64,000 nt of DNA from Clostridia bacterium (GTDB lineage: Bacteria > Bacillota > Clostridia > Oscillospirales > Acutalibacteraceae), in the NCBI GenBank assembly GCA_017516445.1, contig JAFXCZ010000013.1, positions 124,001 to 188,000 of the forward strand. Reading direction: 5' to 3'. Position 1 is the first letter of the stretch. Each line of letters starts with the position of its first letter. Positions 7,868 through 16,155 of this stretch are shown here, in pieces. The translations under genes and the position numbers were made by a program. The notes beneath the pieces were generated by a model. That model ran no database searches, had not been told where the DNA came from, and worked only from the letters and a program-made list of their open reading frames with translations.

Positions 7868-8226
7868 TATCTTTTAACTCTTGTTGGTTTATTTAAGGTC
7901 TTAGCATACTCAATCATAGATTTCGTTCCTTTGCTTTTTCCGTCCCAAAAGCAAATAATAAAATCGGCTATTTGCGCCATTTGTTTATTTCTTTTAGGAC
8001 CTGCTGATTTACCATACCGTTTCCAATCAGCTAAATACCGTTCAATTTCAAATCCGTTTTCTTTGGCATACCTTTCACCTATCATATCCGCACCCTTACA
8101 ACCACCCGAAATAAAAATTAAAGTGTGTTTGTTTTTAATATTTTCTATACAAAAATCAATATACCGCTTTGCTTCCTCATAATTTTCATAATCTCTGCCG
8201 CCCGCTACAACAATCCGCTTAATCAT
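7864..8226 (-). CDS. SLOG-family protein DUF2493 (YspA-like), module 2
   Basis: A 120-residue single-domain Rossmann-like protein. It has VAGGRDYENYEEAKRYIDF at the N terminus, the glycine-rich ligand loop FISGGCKGADMIGERYA near 40-57, then DWKRYGKSAGPKRNKQMA and a final CFWDGKSKGTKSMIEYA. These are the DUF2493 hallmarks of the SLOG superfamily, known for nucleotide-derivative binding. It is about 60 percent identical by eye to the protein at 38650-39012. It is divergent from an XRE gene across a shared promoter region. GGGGAGGA precedes the start. Confidence 0.88.
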   Translation of the reverse strand: MIKRIVVAGGRDYENYEEAKRYIDFCIENIKNKHTLIFISGGCKGADMIGERYAKENGFEIERYLADWKRYGKSAGPKRNKQMAQIADFIICFWDGKSKGTKSMIEYAKTLNKPTRVKRY

Positions 8227-8237
8227 AAATCCTCCCC

Positions 8238-8265
8238 AAGTATATATTTATATAAATATATACTT
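8238..8265. promoter_or_regulatory. Perfect 28-bp palindrome, operator of module 2
   Basis: A perfect dyad whose halves each read AAGTATATATTTAT from the outside in. It covers the -10 box (8255-8260) and transcription start of the minus-strand SLOG promoter. Confidence 0.75.
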
Positions 8266-8305
8266 ATTTAAGAGAATTGTCAAGTAGATATATCCTTAAT
8301 AAAAT
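8255..8305. promoter_or_regulatory. Back-to-back promoters of module 2 (SLOG and XRE)
   Basis: Plus strand: TTGTCA (8277-8282), 17 bp, TAAAAT (8300-8305), driving the XRE gene. Minus strand: TTGACA (8278-8283), 17 bp, TATATT (8255-8260), driving the SLOG gene. The two -35 boxes overlap by five bases, so only one polymerase could bind at a time. Confidence 0.75.
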
Positions 8306-8330
8306 ATGATTAGGGGTGTATAATAATATT

Positions 8331-8534
8331 ATGATAAGAATTACTCTTGACAAAACACTTGCCAAAATGAAAATAAGCAGATATGAATTAGCAAAGCGCA
8401 CAGGTATTCAGTACCAGATTATAGACAACTATTATAAGAACAGGGTTATCCGCTATGATAGTTTTGTACTTGACAGAATATGTGATGCTTTAAATTGCGA
8501 TATTACTGATTTATTAGAACACACAAAAAACTAA
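8331..8534 (+). CDS. Small XRE regulator (module 2)
   Basis: A 67-residue helix-turn-helix protein (ITLDKTLAKMKISRYELAKR, TGIQYQIIDNYYKNRVIRYD, then DRICDALNCDITDLLEH). It is of the same compact YozG-like type as the regulator at 5996-6202 but clearly distinct. A GTG at 8316 would extend it by five residues but overlaps the AGGGGTG ribosome site, so ATG 8331 is preferred, with a rather long 12-nt spacing. It probably controls the divergent SLOG gene. Confidence 0.8.
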   Translation: MIRITLDKTLAKMKISRYELAKRTGIQYQIIDNYYKNRVIRYDSFVLDRICDALNCDITDLLEHTKN

Positions 8535-8536
8535 CT

Positions 8537-8576
8537 AAAACGGTTGCCTTACAAAGATAAGGCAACCGTTTTTTAA
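8537..8576. terminator. Bidirectional terminator between module 2 and eno
   Basis: Perfect 15-bp arms at 8537-8551 and 8558-8572 around a 6-nt loop, with a T run on the plus strand and four Ts on the minus strand. It serves the XRE gene and the convergent eno gene. Confidence 0.85.
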
Positions 8577-9814
8577 CCCTTTAATTCCTCTTCAATAACT
8601 AAAAGTCTATTATATTTTGCGGTGCGGTCGCTTCTGCAAGGCGCACCTGTTTTAATTTGTCCTGCATTAACTGCTACCGCCAAATCTGCTATGGTTATGT
8701 CCTCACTCTCACCTGAGCGGTGCGAAATTACCGCCTTATATCCGTTTTGCTGTGCTAATCGCACAACATCAAGCGTTTCGGTAAGTGTACCTATCTGATT
8801 AGGCTTTACAAGGATTGTATTACCACAGTTTTCAGCTATTCCCTTTTTAAGACGTTCGGTATTGGTTACAAACAAATCGTCACCCACAAGCTGAATTTTA
8901 CAGCAAAACTCCTTTGTGAGCTTTTTCCAAGCTTCCCAATCCTCCTCAGCGACACCGTCTTCAATAGATATTATCGGGAATTTTTCTATTAAAGTCTTAT
9001 AATAATTAATAAGCTGTTCGCCTGTCATTTTACGGTTTCGTTTGGGCAAAATATACTCGCCGTCCTTATACCATTCGCTTGAAGCGACGTCAAGCGCTAT
9101 TTTTATTTGTTCGGTAGTATAGCCCGCCTTTTCGATTGCCGAAACAATTATTTCGATTGCCTGCTCGTCGCTACTAAGGTCGGGGGCAAAGCCGCCCTCA
9201 TCACCGACACCTGTGGCCTTACCCATTTCCTTTAAAATTTTGCCTAATGTGTGGTAAATTTCGGTACACTGTCTTATACCCTCAGCAAAGGTTTCGGCAG
9301 TGAACGGAATTATCATAAATTCCTGTATATCAATGTTATTTTTAGCGTGTGCGCCGCCGTTTAAAATATTAAGCATAGGTCTTGGCAAGGTGTTAGCATT
9401 AACACCTCCCAAATACCTGTAAAGCGGCAGGTTATAATGCTTTGCCGCTGCCTTTGCAACTGCAAGTGACACCGCCAATATAGCATTAGCACCAAGGCTC
9501 GATTTATTTTTAGTGCCGTCAAGCGATATTAAAAATTCGTCTATTTTCCGCTGATTTAGGGTGTTTAATTTAATGATTTCGGGCGCAATTTGACTGTTTA
9601 TTAAATCAACACAGGTTTTTACACCCTTTCCCATATAACGCTCCCCACCGTCACGCTTTTCGTGAGCCTCAAACATACCTGTAGAAGCACCCGACGGTGA
9701 AATTGCAAAGCCTTCACTGCCATCGCAAAGCTTTACCCTAACTGCCACGGTAGGATTGCCTCGCGAATCCAAAACCTCAAAGCCTTTGACACTTTTTATA
9801 CAAATATCAGACAT
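8573..9814 (-). CDS. eno: Enolase
   Basis: It converts 2-phosphoglycerate to phosphoenolpyruvate in glycolysis. The 413 residues carry all landmarks: LDSRGNPTV near the N terminus, [97 protein letters not shown] and the final [17 protein letters not shown]. It is somewhat shorter than the usual 425-435. Three starts are in frame (GTG 9823, ATG 9820, ATG 9814). The last is best placed after AAAGGTG. It is monocistronic and divergent from rlmB. Confidence 0.96.
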   Translation of the reverse strand: MSDICIKSVKGFEVLDSRGNPTVAVRVKLCDGSEGFAISPSGASTGMFEAHEKRDGGERYMGKGVKTCVDLINSQIAPEIIKLNTLNQRKIDEFLISLDGTKNKSSLGANAILAVSLAVAKAAAKHYNLPLYRYLGGVNANTLPRPMLNILNGGAHAKNNIDIQEFMIIPFTAETFAEGIRQCTEIYHTLGKILKEMGKATGVGDEGGFAPDLSSDEQAIEIIVSAIEKAGYTTEQIKIALDVASSEWYKDGEYILPKRNRKMTGEQLINYYKTLIEKFPIISIEDGVAEEDWEAWKKLTKEFCCKIQLVGDDLFVTNTERLKKGIAENCGNTILVKPNQIGTLTETLDVVRLAQQNGYKAVISHRSGESEDITIADLAVAVNAGQIKTGAPCRSDRTAKYNRLLVIEEELKG

Positions 9815-9901
9815 AAACATCACCTTTAAATATTTTTTATTATTTTTTCCAAAAAAATCCTTAATATTATAAAATTTACTATTTAATTTTCTTTTGCGTT
9901 G

Positions 9902-9910
9902 TGGTATAAT
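9902..9910 (+). promoter_or_regulatory. Extended -10 promoter of the rlmB-metG operon
   Basis: TGGTATAAT (9902-9910) is an extended -10 element. The -35 region (TTTAAT, 9882-9887) is weak, as is usual for this promoter class. Confidence 0.65.
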
Positions 9911-9946
9911 TATCGTGTATATTTATGTTTAAAAGGTGTTTAACAT

Positions 9947-10696
9947 ATGGAAGAAAGAAAAGAACAAGGCTACAATATTATTTGCGGACGTAATCCCGTG
10001 CTTGAAGCAGTGCGCTCGGGCAGAGAGATTGACCGTTTATTAGTAGCTCACGGTGTAAGCGGCGGCTCTGTGACCGCTATTATTGCAAAATGCAAGCAAA
10101 AGGGAATACTTATAAAAGAAGTAAGTCCGCAAAAGCTTGATTATTACTGCTCAGGCGCTAACCACCAAGGTGTTGCGGTGCTTTTTGCCGAGCAGGAATA
10201 TTGCACTGTGGAGGATATTTTAAGCTATGCCAAAGAAAAGAACCAAAAGCCTTTTATAATTATTTGTGATGAGATTGAAGACCCACACAACCTTGGCGCC
10301 ATAATCCGCACAGCCGAGGCTTGCGGTGTTCACGGTATAATAATCCCTAAGCGCAGAAGTGCTTCACTTAATGCTACAGTTGCTAAAAGCGCAAGCGGTG
10401 CGCTTGAATATATGAAGGTGGCGCGCGTCACCAATATCCCGAATACCATTGATATGCTAAAAGAAAACGGAGTTTGGGTTTTCGGTGCAGATATGGACGG
10501 TGACGGCTACGAAAAAATTGACTTTGACTGCCCTACCGCATTGGTTATAGGTAACGAGGGCAAAGGCATAGGTACATTAACCGCCAAAAAATGCGACCAG
10601 ATAGTAAGTCTTCCAATGTGCGGCAAAATCAATTCGCTTAATGCATCGGTTGCCGCAGGAGTTCTTATGTACGAGGTAGTACGAAAAAGAAGTTAA
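9947..10696 (+). CDS. rlmB: TrmH/RlmB-family rRNA 2'-O-methyltransferase
   Basis: A SPOUT-class methyltransferase of 249 residues, probably modifying the 2'-OH of a guanosine in 23S rRNA. An N-terminal substrate-binding domain (IICGRNPVLEAVRSGREID) is followed by the knotted catalytic domain with DEIEDPHNLGAIIRTAEACG, ALVIGNEGKGIG and LPMCGKINSLNASVAAGVLMYE, the three SPOUT motifs. RlmB (G2251) is the closest family, but close paralogues such as YacO exist. It heads a run with the P-type-ATPase-like gene, metG and tatD. Confidence 0.9.
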   Translation: MEERKEQGYNIICGRNPVLEAVRSGREIDRLLVAHGVSGGSVTAIIAKCKQKGILIKEVSPQKLDYYCSGANHQGVAVLFAEQEYCTVEDILSYAKEKNQKPFIIICDEIEDPHNLGAIIRTAEACGVHGIIIPKRRSASLNATVAKSASGALEYMKVARVTNIPNTIDMLKENGVWVFGADMDGDGYEKIDFDCPTALVIGNEGKGIGTLTAKKCDQIVSLPMCGKINSLNASVAAGVLMYEVVRKRS

Positions 10697-10714
10697 ATTA
10701 AACGGAGAAAACGA

Positions 10715-13222
10715 ATGAAATTCTTTTCAAAACAAAAAGACGAAGATTTTATAATTGACGAAAATGAAAATAACGAAATAATACTTCCAAAAGGTGACAA
10801 GCCTGAGCCGTCACATAAGCTGACTGTTGATGAAGTGCTTAATTTCAACAAGCAGTCAGAAAATAGATATGACGGTAAATCTGCTTTAGAATCCCTAAAA
10901 AAGCGAATGCAAGCACCTATGGAAGCAGAAAAGCCTCATCCCGCTGACGAGCAAAAGGTATCCGAAGAGCCACAGGTACCCGTCAGAGAAAAAACCTTGC
11001 TCGAAAAATGCAAGCCATTTATTACTGATGACAGCGGTAAGGACGTTTCAGAAAATGCGGTTCCGCTTTACAAGCTTGAGAGCGTTGCCGAAATTCTTAA
11101 AAACAACAGTCAGAAAACAGTTGACCGTCTGGCAGAAAAATACGATATTACGGTAGATGATTTAGGCAAAAAGCCTGTAGTTCAAAAGGAGCCCGAAATA
11201 GCCGTAACCGAAGATGTTACCGATACCGAAAAGGAACAGGTTATCGAAATAAATGCGCTTTTTGAGAATGTGCAGTCGAGTGTTCCCTTTGCCCTTTCGG
11301 AAGTAGAAAGTGAAATTTCACTGACACCGCAAGAGGACCTTGCGAACACAGGCACCATTACCTTTACCCCAATAAACAACAATAACAGCAAGCCCAAGGT
11401 GGTTGTTACAAGCAACACCCAAAGCATTGACCTTACAAGCGAAATCACACCTGTTGAAGATATTGTGTCTTCTTCTGCAGTGGACCAGATAACTCTTGAA
11501 AAAAGTGAATTTGAGGATTATGTCCCCGAAGCCGAAATAGAAAGCGAGATTGATGTTAAAAAATATCTGCGTTCGCTTTCTATAAACAAAAGAAATAGCT
11601 TTTTATCGGTATCGCTTTCAATAATTTTAACCCTTGCTTTAGCTTTTATGAAGTTGCCATTTATGACCGGTCTTATCTTAGGCGAAACCAAGGTTGCTAT
11701 GATTATTTGCACCGCAATTACCCTTATAGTTACCCTGCTTAATATGGATATGTTCCTGTCTATACCTAAAATGTTCTCTAAAAAGTCTATAGCTGATGCC
11801 TGTCCGTCTGTGGCTTCTATTATTGTGTTAGCCTATGCCGTAATGGGTATTATCACGGGCGAAATTGTGATTGACTTACTGTTACTTTTGTGTATTATAC
11901 TTTCGCTGCGCGCATTAGGAAAATTCCGCAGAGATTCATATATGCTCTCAAACCTTAAGCAAATTTCAGCCACCGCTCAGAAAAATGCGGTAAGACTTAT
12001 TGATGACTCTGCCGTTACCTTTGCTATGGCTAAAAATTCTATCGACGGCGACACGCTTATTGCCGCTCCCCAAAAATGCGACCGCATTACCGATTTTATT
12101 AAATATTCCACCTTTGGCAATTTCTTAAACGGTAAACTACCTCTTATATCGGTTTTATCGCTCATACTGTCAATCTTAAGCGGTATTACCGCCGCCACCT
12201 ATTATAACGGCGTTTTCCACGGCCTTTATGCCGCCGCTGCAATACAGTGCTTTGCTTCATTGCCAAGCCTATTCTTTATCAAAGATTTTCCGCTTTATTC
12301 GGCTGCAAAAAGGCTCAACAAAAAGGGCTGTATGATTGCGGGACAAATGGGCGCTACTCATATAGAAATGGCGAATGCCTTGGTTTTAAACTCTGCCGAT
12401 ATTTTCCCGTCAGGCACAGTCACGCTTCATCAAATGAAGATTTTATCCGAAAATAATTTGGACGAAACCATTTTACGCGCGGCTTCTCTTACAGAATGTC
12501 TTAACAGTCCGTTAGCGCCAATATTCAAACGAATTGCGGGCGAAAGCAATATCACCTCTCTGCCCGATTCGGACACAATTAAATACGAGGAGCGAATGGG
12601 CATATCGGGTTGGGTAGATGACAAATTGCTGTTCATCGGCAACCGCACCCTTATGGAAGCACACGGAATAAGCGTGCCCGATATTGAAGTAGACCGCAAG
12701 ATACTGAGAAACGGTTACTTCCCTGTTTATGTTGCAGGCGCCGATAAGGTCTGCGCGTTGCTTGTTGTACAATATTCAGTAGATGCTAATGTTTCGCACG
12801 AGCTGCGCCGTCTTACCAAGATTGGTGTTACGGTGCTTGTAAACAATACAGACCCTAACATAAGCGACCAGATGATTTGCGATTATTTGGGACTTTATGA
12901 GGATTCGGTAATGATAATGACAAATGCGGGTTATCATATGTTTAAAAACGCAACCGCTCCAAAAGAAGCCTGCTCTGCACCTGCAAGCTTCCGCCACGGC
13001 AATATGTCAATTGCAAGGATTATGAACTGCGCTAACAAAATAAGACGCTCTAACCTACTTCTCACCGTCTCATATATAATATCTGCAATACTCGGTATAG
13101 CGATATTTGCATATTCATCTTTCGCAGGCTCTGATACACTTATAAGCGGTACTACCGTGCTTTTGTATTCACTCATCTGCACCTTAGTATCCTACATACT
13201 GTATTTATTACAGAAACCTTAA
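10715..13222 (+). CDS. Degenerate P-type-ATPase-like membrane protein
   Basis: 835 residues: an acidic, low-complexity cytoplasmic region (about 1-290), paired membrane helices (about 293-345, 362-400, 472-525), a cytoplasmic part, and two final helices (about 780-835). The cytoplasmic part follows P1-type ATPases in order. The helix before it carries SLPSLF where CPC stands in metal pumps. AAKRLNKKGCMIAGQMGATHIEMANALVL leads to FPSGTVT where FDKTGTLT should be, so the phosphorylated Asp is absent. GISGWVDDKLLFIGNRTL matches the N domain, and NNTDPN replaces TGDN. The GDGxND hinge is missing. It cannot pump by the normal mechanism; a regulatory or structural role is inferred. It lies 18 bp after rlmB and 13 bp before metG. 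Confidence 0.7.
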   Translation: MKFFSKQKDEDFIIDENENNEIILPKGDKPEPSHKLTVDEVLNFNKQSENRYDGKSALESLKKRMQAPMEAEKPHPADEQKVSEEPQVPVREKTLLEKCKPFITDDSGKDVSENAVPLYKLESVAEILKNNSQKTVDRLAEKYDITVDDLGKKPVVQKEPEIAVTEDVTDTEKEQVIEINALFENVQSSVPFALSEVESEISLTPQEDLANTGTITFTPINNNNSKPKVVVTSNTQSIDLTSEITPVEDIVSSSAVDQITLEKSEFEDYVPEAEIESEIDVKKYLRSLSINKRNSFLSVSLSIILTLALAFMKLPFMTGLILGETKVAMIICTAITLIVTLLNMDMFLSIPKMFSKKSIADACPSVASIIVLAYAVMGIITGEIVIDLLLLLCIILSLRALGKFRRDSYMLSNLKQISATAQKNAVRLIDDSAVTFAMAKNSIDGDTLIAAPQKCDRITDFIKYSTFGNFLNGKLPLISVLSLILSILSGITAATYYNGVFHGLYAAAAIQCFASLPSLFFIKDFPLYSAAKRLNKKGCMIAGQMGATHIEMANALVLNSADIFPSGTVTLHQMKILSENNLDETILRAASLTECLNSPLAPIFKRIAGESNITSLPDSDTIKYEERMGISGWVDDKLLFIGNRTLMEAHGISVPDIEVDRKILRNGYFPVYVAGADKVCALLVVQYSVDANVSHELRRLTKIGVTVLVNNTDPNISDQMICDYLGLYEDSVMIMTNAGYHMFKNATAPKEACSAPASFRHGNMSIARIMNCANKIRRSNLLLTVSYIISAILGIAIFAYSSFAGSDTLISGTTVLLYSLICTLVSYILYLLQKP

Positions 13223-13235
13223 AGGAGGTACCTTT

Positions 13236-15155
13236 ATGTCAAACAATAAAAAATTCTACATTACAACCGCTATTGCCTACGCCTCAAGCAAGCCACACAT
13301 TGGTAACGCTTATGATATAGTGCTTGCGGATATGATTGCACGTTACAAAAAGCAACAAGGCTTTGATGTGTTCTTGATGACCGGCTCTGACGAGCATGGA
13401 CAGAAAATTGAGGAATACGCTAAAAAAGCGGGTATTTCTCCCAAAGAATATGTTGACAACGCGGCTGCGGTTATAAAGGACGTTTGGAACAGCCTTAATA
13501 CAAGCTTTGATAAGTTTATAAGAACAACCGATGCCGACCACGAAAAAGCTGTTCAGAAAATTTTCACTAAGCTTTATGAGCAGGGCGATATTTATAAGGG
13601 TCATTATGAGGGCAAATACTGCGTTCCGTGTGAATCATTTTTCACACCGTCACAGCTAGTAGACGGCAAATGCCCCGACTGCGGACGCGAGGTTATCGAC
13701 TCTAAGGAAGAGGCGTATTTCTTAAAGCTCAGTAAATATCAGGATAAATTGCTCGAATACTATGAACAGAATCCCGATTTCATAAAGCCCGATTCACGCA
13801 AGAACGAGATGATAAACAACTTCTTAAAGCCGGGACTTTCCGACCTTTGTGTTTCGCGTTCTTCTTTCACTTGGGGTATTCCTGTTGAATTTGACAGCAA
13901 GCACGTAACATACGTTTGGCTTGATGCTCTTTCTAACTATATTACAGGTATTGGCTACAATCCCGAAGGCTCTACAGAGCAGTTCAGTAAGCTCTGGCCT
14001 GCTGATTTGCACGTAATCGGTAAGGATATTGTACGCTTCCATACTATTTATTGGCCGATTATTCTTATGGCTCTCGGTCTTCCCCTTCCAAAACAGGTTT
14101 TAGGTCACCCATGGGTGCTTGTGGGCGAGGACAAAATGAGTAAGTCTAAGGGCAACGTAATCTACGCTGACGAGCTTGCAAAACGCTTCTCTATTGATGC
14201 GGTAAGATATTATCTCTTGTCAGAGATACCCTTTACACAGGACGGCACAATAACCTATGAAAGCTTTATTACAAAGTTCAATGCTGACCTTGCCAATACC
14301 CTCGGCAACCTTGTGAACCGCTCTATTGCGATGACTAACAAGTATTTTGACGGTACCGTTTCAAAGGGTAAGGTTTTCGACAGCTTTGACGAAGAACTTA
14401 TAGCCGCCGCAAAGGAATCAATAGAAAAATACCACAGTCTTATGGATATATACCACAACGCTGAGGCGGTTGACGCTGTAATGACACTTGCTAAGCGTTG
14501 CAACAAATACATTGATGAAACAGCACCCTGGGCACTTGCAAAGGATGAAAGCAACAAGGAACGCCTTAACACCGTGCTTTATAATCTGCTTGAGTGTATC
14601 CGTTTGCTTAGCATTATGCTTTCTCCCATTATGCCCGATAGCTGTGAGAGTATTAAAGCACAGATTTGCAACAACGACACCACACTCGAATTTGGTGTAA
14701 CCGACGAATTTAAGGTGGGTGCTGCTACTCCCCTTTTCGCACGTATTGATATGGAAAAAACCTTGGCAGAAATCGCTGAGGAACAGGCTAAAAAGGCGGC
14801 CGAAAAGGAAAAAGCAGAAAACGTAGCAACCGTTGCTCAAATTGGTATTGAGGAATTTATGAAGGTTGAGCTTACCGCCGCAAAAATTGTTGACTGCGAG
14901 GCTGTACCGAAAGCCAAAAAGCTTTTAAAGCTAACCTTAAATGACGGCAACGCTAACCGCACCGTAGCTTCGGGTATAGCTAAATTCTACACTCCCGAAG
15001 AATTAAAGGGCAGAACTGTTATTTTAGTTTCCAATCTCAAGCCCGCAACCCTTTGCGGTATTGAATCCCAAGGTATGATTTTGGCGGCTGACTGCGGCGA
15101 GGACGTTAAGGTAATCTTTATTGATGATGTACCTGCAGGAAGTAAGATTAGATAA
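13236..15155 (+). CDS. metG: Methionyl-tRNA synthetase with C-terminal tRNA-binding domain
   Basis: It charges tRNA-Met, including initiator tRNA. The 639-residue protein has the class I HIGH-equivalent (SSKPHIGNAYD), a connective domain with two CxxC pairs (CVPC and CPDC, presumably binding zinc), the anticodon-recognition WPADLHVIGKDIVRFH block and the KMSKS loop (EDKMSKSKGN). A charged Glu/Lys/Ala linker leads to an appended EMAP/Trbp111-type domain from about residue 540 (IEEFMKVELTAAKIVDCEAV), used for tRNA affinity and dimerisation. A strong AAAGGAGG site precedes it. Its TAA overlaps the tatD ATG. Confidence 0.97.
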   Translation: MSNNKKFYITTAIAYASSKPHIGNAYDIVLADMIARYKKQQGFDVFLMTGSDEHGQKIEEYAKKAGISPKEYVDNAAAVIKDVWNSLNTSFDKFIRTTDADHEKAVQKIFTKLYEQGDIYKGHYEGKYCVPCESFFTPSQLVDGKCPDCGREVIDSKEEAYFLKLSKYQDKLLEYYEQNPDFIKPDSRKNEMINNFLKPGLSDLCVSRSSFTWGIPVEFDSKHVTYVWLDALSNYITGIGYNPEGSTEQFSKLWPADLHVIGKDIVRFHTIYWPIILMALGLPLPKQVLGHPWVLVGEDKMSKSKGNVIYADELAKRFSIDAVRYYLLSEIPFTQDGTITYESFITKFNADLANTLGNLVNRSIAMTNKYFDGTVSKGKVFDSFDEELIAAAKESIEKYHSLMDIYHNAEAVDAVMTLAKRCNKYIDETAPWALAKDESNKERLNTVLYNLLECIRLLSIMLSPIMPDSCESIKAQICNNDTTLEFGVTDEFKVGAATPLFARIDMEKTLAEIAEEQAKKAAEKEKAENVATVAQIGIEEFMKVELTAAKIVDCEAVPKAKKLLKLTLNDGNANRTVASGIAKFYTPEELKGRTVILVSNLKPATLCGIESQGMILAADCGEDVKVIFIDDVPAGSKIR

Positions 15156-15940
15156 TGGATTTTTCAAATATAACCCCGAAAGACGCGGCTAAAATCTTCG
15201 ATTCACACGCCCATTACGATGATGAACGCTTTGACGGTATACTGGATGAATTATTACCCAAAATTCACGCAAAGGGTGTGGAACGCATTATAAACTGCGG
15301 CTGTGATAACGCAACTAATAATAAATGCTTGGCAATTGCCGACAAATTCCCGTTTGTGTACTCGGCAGTAGGAATACACCCTTGCAATATCGATAGCGGT
15401 ACATCCGAGGCAGATATCCGCGAATTTGCAAAGCATAAAAAGTGTGTAGCCATTGGTGAAATCGGGCTTGATTATTATTGGGAGCCTGAAAAAAAGGAAG
15501 CACAAAAAAAGATTTTTAAAGAGCAATTGCTTTTAGCGAAAGAGCTTGATTTACCTGTTATTGTGCACGACCGCGATGCCCACGGCGATGTTTTAGAAAT
15601 TCTTAAAGAGTATAAACCAAAGGGTGTTGTTCACAGCTTTTCGGGAAGCGTGGAAATGGCAGAGGAGATACTTAAAATCGGTATGTATTTAGGCATTGGC
15701 GGTGTTATCACCTTTAATAATGCAAGAAAGCTGCCCGACGTTGTAAAAATGCTCCCCTTGGATAGATTATTGCTCGAAACAGATGCGCCATATCTTACGC
15801 CAGTACCTTTCAGAGGCAAGACCAATCATTCCGAAATGATTTATCTTACCGCTAAAAAAATTGCAGAAATTAAAAACAAAACTTTGGAAGAAATTTTAAA
15901 AATTTCCTTCGACAATGCCAGCAAACTTTTTAGTATTTAA
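15155..15940 (+). CDS. tatD: TatD-family metal-dependent deoxyribonuclease
   Basis: A 261-residue TIM-barrel hydrolase with the metal-ligand series of the family: DSHAHYDD at the start, GEIGLDYYW, VIVHDRDAH, VVHSFSG and LLETDAPYLTP. TatD proteins show 3'-5' DNase activity and are usually placed after metG in Firmicutes (YabD), as here. The start codon overlaps the metG stop as TAATG, implying translational coupling. A long hairpin followed by five Ts ends the operon. Confidence 0.94.
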   Translation: MDFSNITPKDAAKIFDSHAHYDDERFDGILDELLPKIHAKGVERIINCGCDNATNNKCLAIADKFPFVYSAVGIHPCNIDSGTSEADIREFAKHKKCVAIGEIGLDYYWEPEKKEAQKKIFKEQLLLAKELDLPVIVHDRDAHGDVLEILKEYKPKGVVHSFSGSVEMAEEILKIGMYLGIGGVITFNNARKLPDVVKMLPLDRLLLETDAPYLTPVPFRGKTNHSEMIYLTAKKIAEIKNKTLEEILKISFDNASKLFSI

Positions 15941-15946
15941 CCGAAT

Positions 15947-15995
15947 AATCACCCCATTTTCACAGATAATAAATGTGGAAAGAGGGGTGATTTTT
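15947..15995 (+). terminator. tatD terminator hairpin overlapping the ribosome site of the next ORF
   Basis: Outer arms AATCACCCC (15947-15955) and GGGGTGATT (15984-15992), with an inner TTTTCACA/TGTGGAAA pairing, followed by TTTTT. The right arm contains GGGGTGA, which is also the Shine-Dalgarno of the ORF at 15997. Confidence 0.7.
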
Positions 15996-15996
15996 A

Positions 15997-16125
15997 ATGG
16001 AAAACTACAACAATAAAAATCAAAACAACAATAACCAGAACCGTAACGATCAGAATCGTAACGACCAAAACAAAAACAATCAGAACAAGAACGATAACAA
16101 GAAAAACGATAATAACAATAGATAA
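15997..16125 (+). CDS. Asn/Gln/Lys-rich 42-residue small protein
   Basis: The ORF reads MENYNNKNQNNNNQNRNDQN and continues in the same style for another 22 residues; about half are Asn and there is almost nothing hydrophobic. GGGGTGA lies 7 nt upstream of the ATG and a strong terminator 6 bp after the stop, so it is framed like a real gene. No family is recognised; short hydrophilic proteins of this type are sometimes spore-associated, which is only a guess here. The ribosome site is buried in the preceding hairpin, which could block translation in read-through transcripts. Confidence 0.55.
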   Translation: MENYNNKNQNNNNQNRNDQNRNDQNKNNQNKNDNKKNDNNNR

Positions 16126-16155
16126 CAAAAAACTCCCTTACGGGAGTTTTTTTAT
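16126..16155. terminator. Bidirectional terminator
   Basis: AACTCCC (16131-16137), loop TTAC, GGGAGTT (16142-16148), with flanking A and T runs pairing into the stem. It serves the small Asn-rich ORF and the convergent glucosaminidase gene. Confidence 0.85.
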
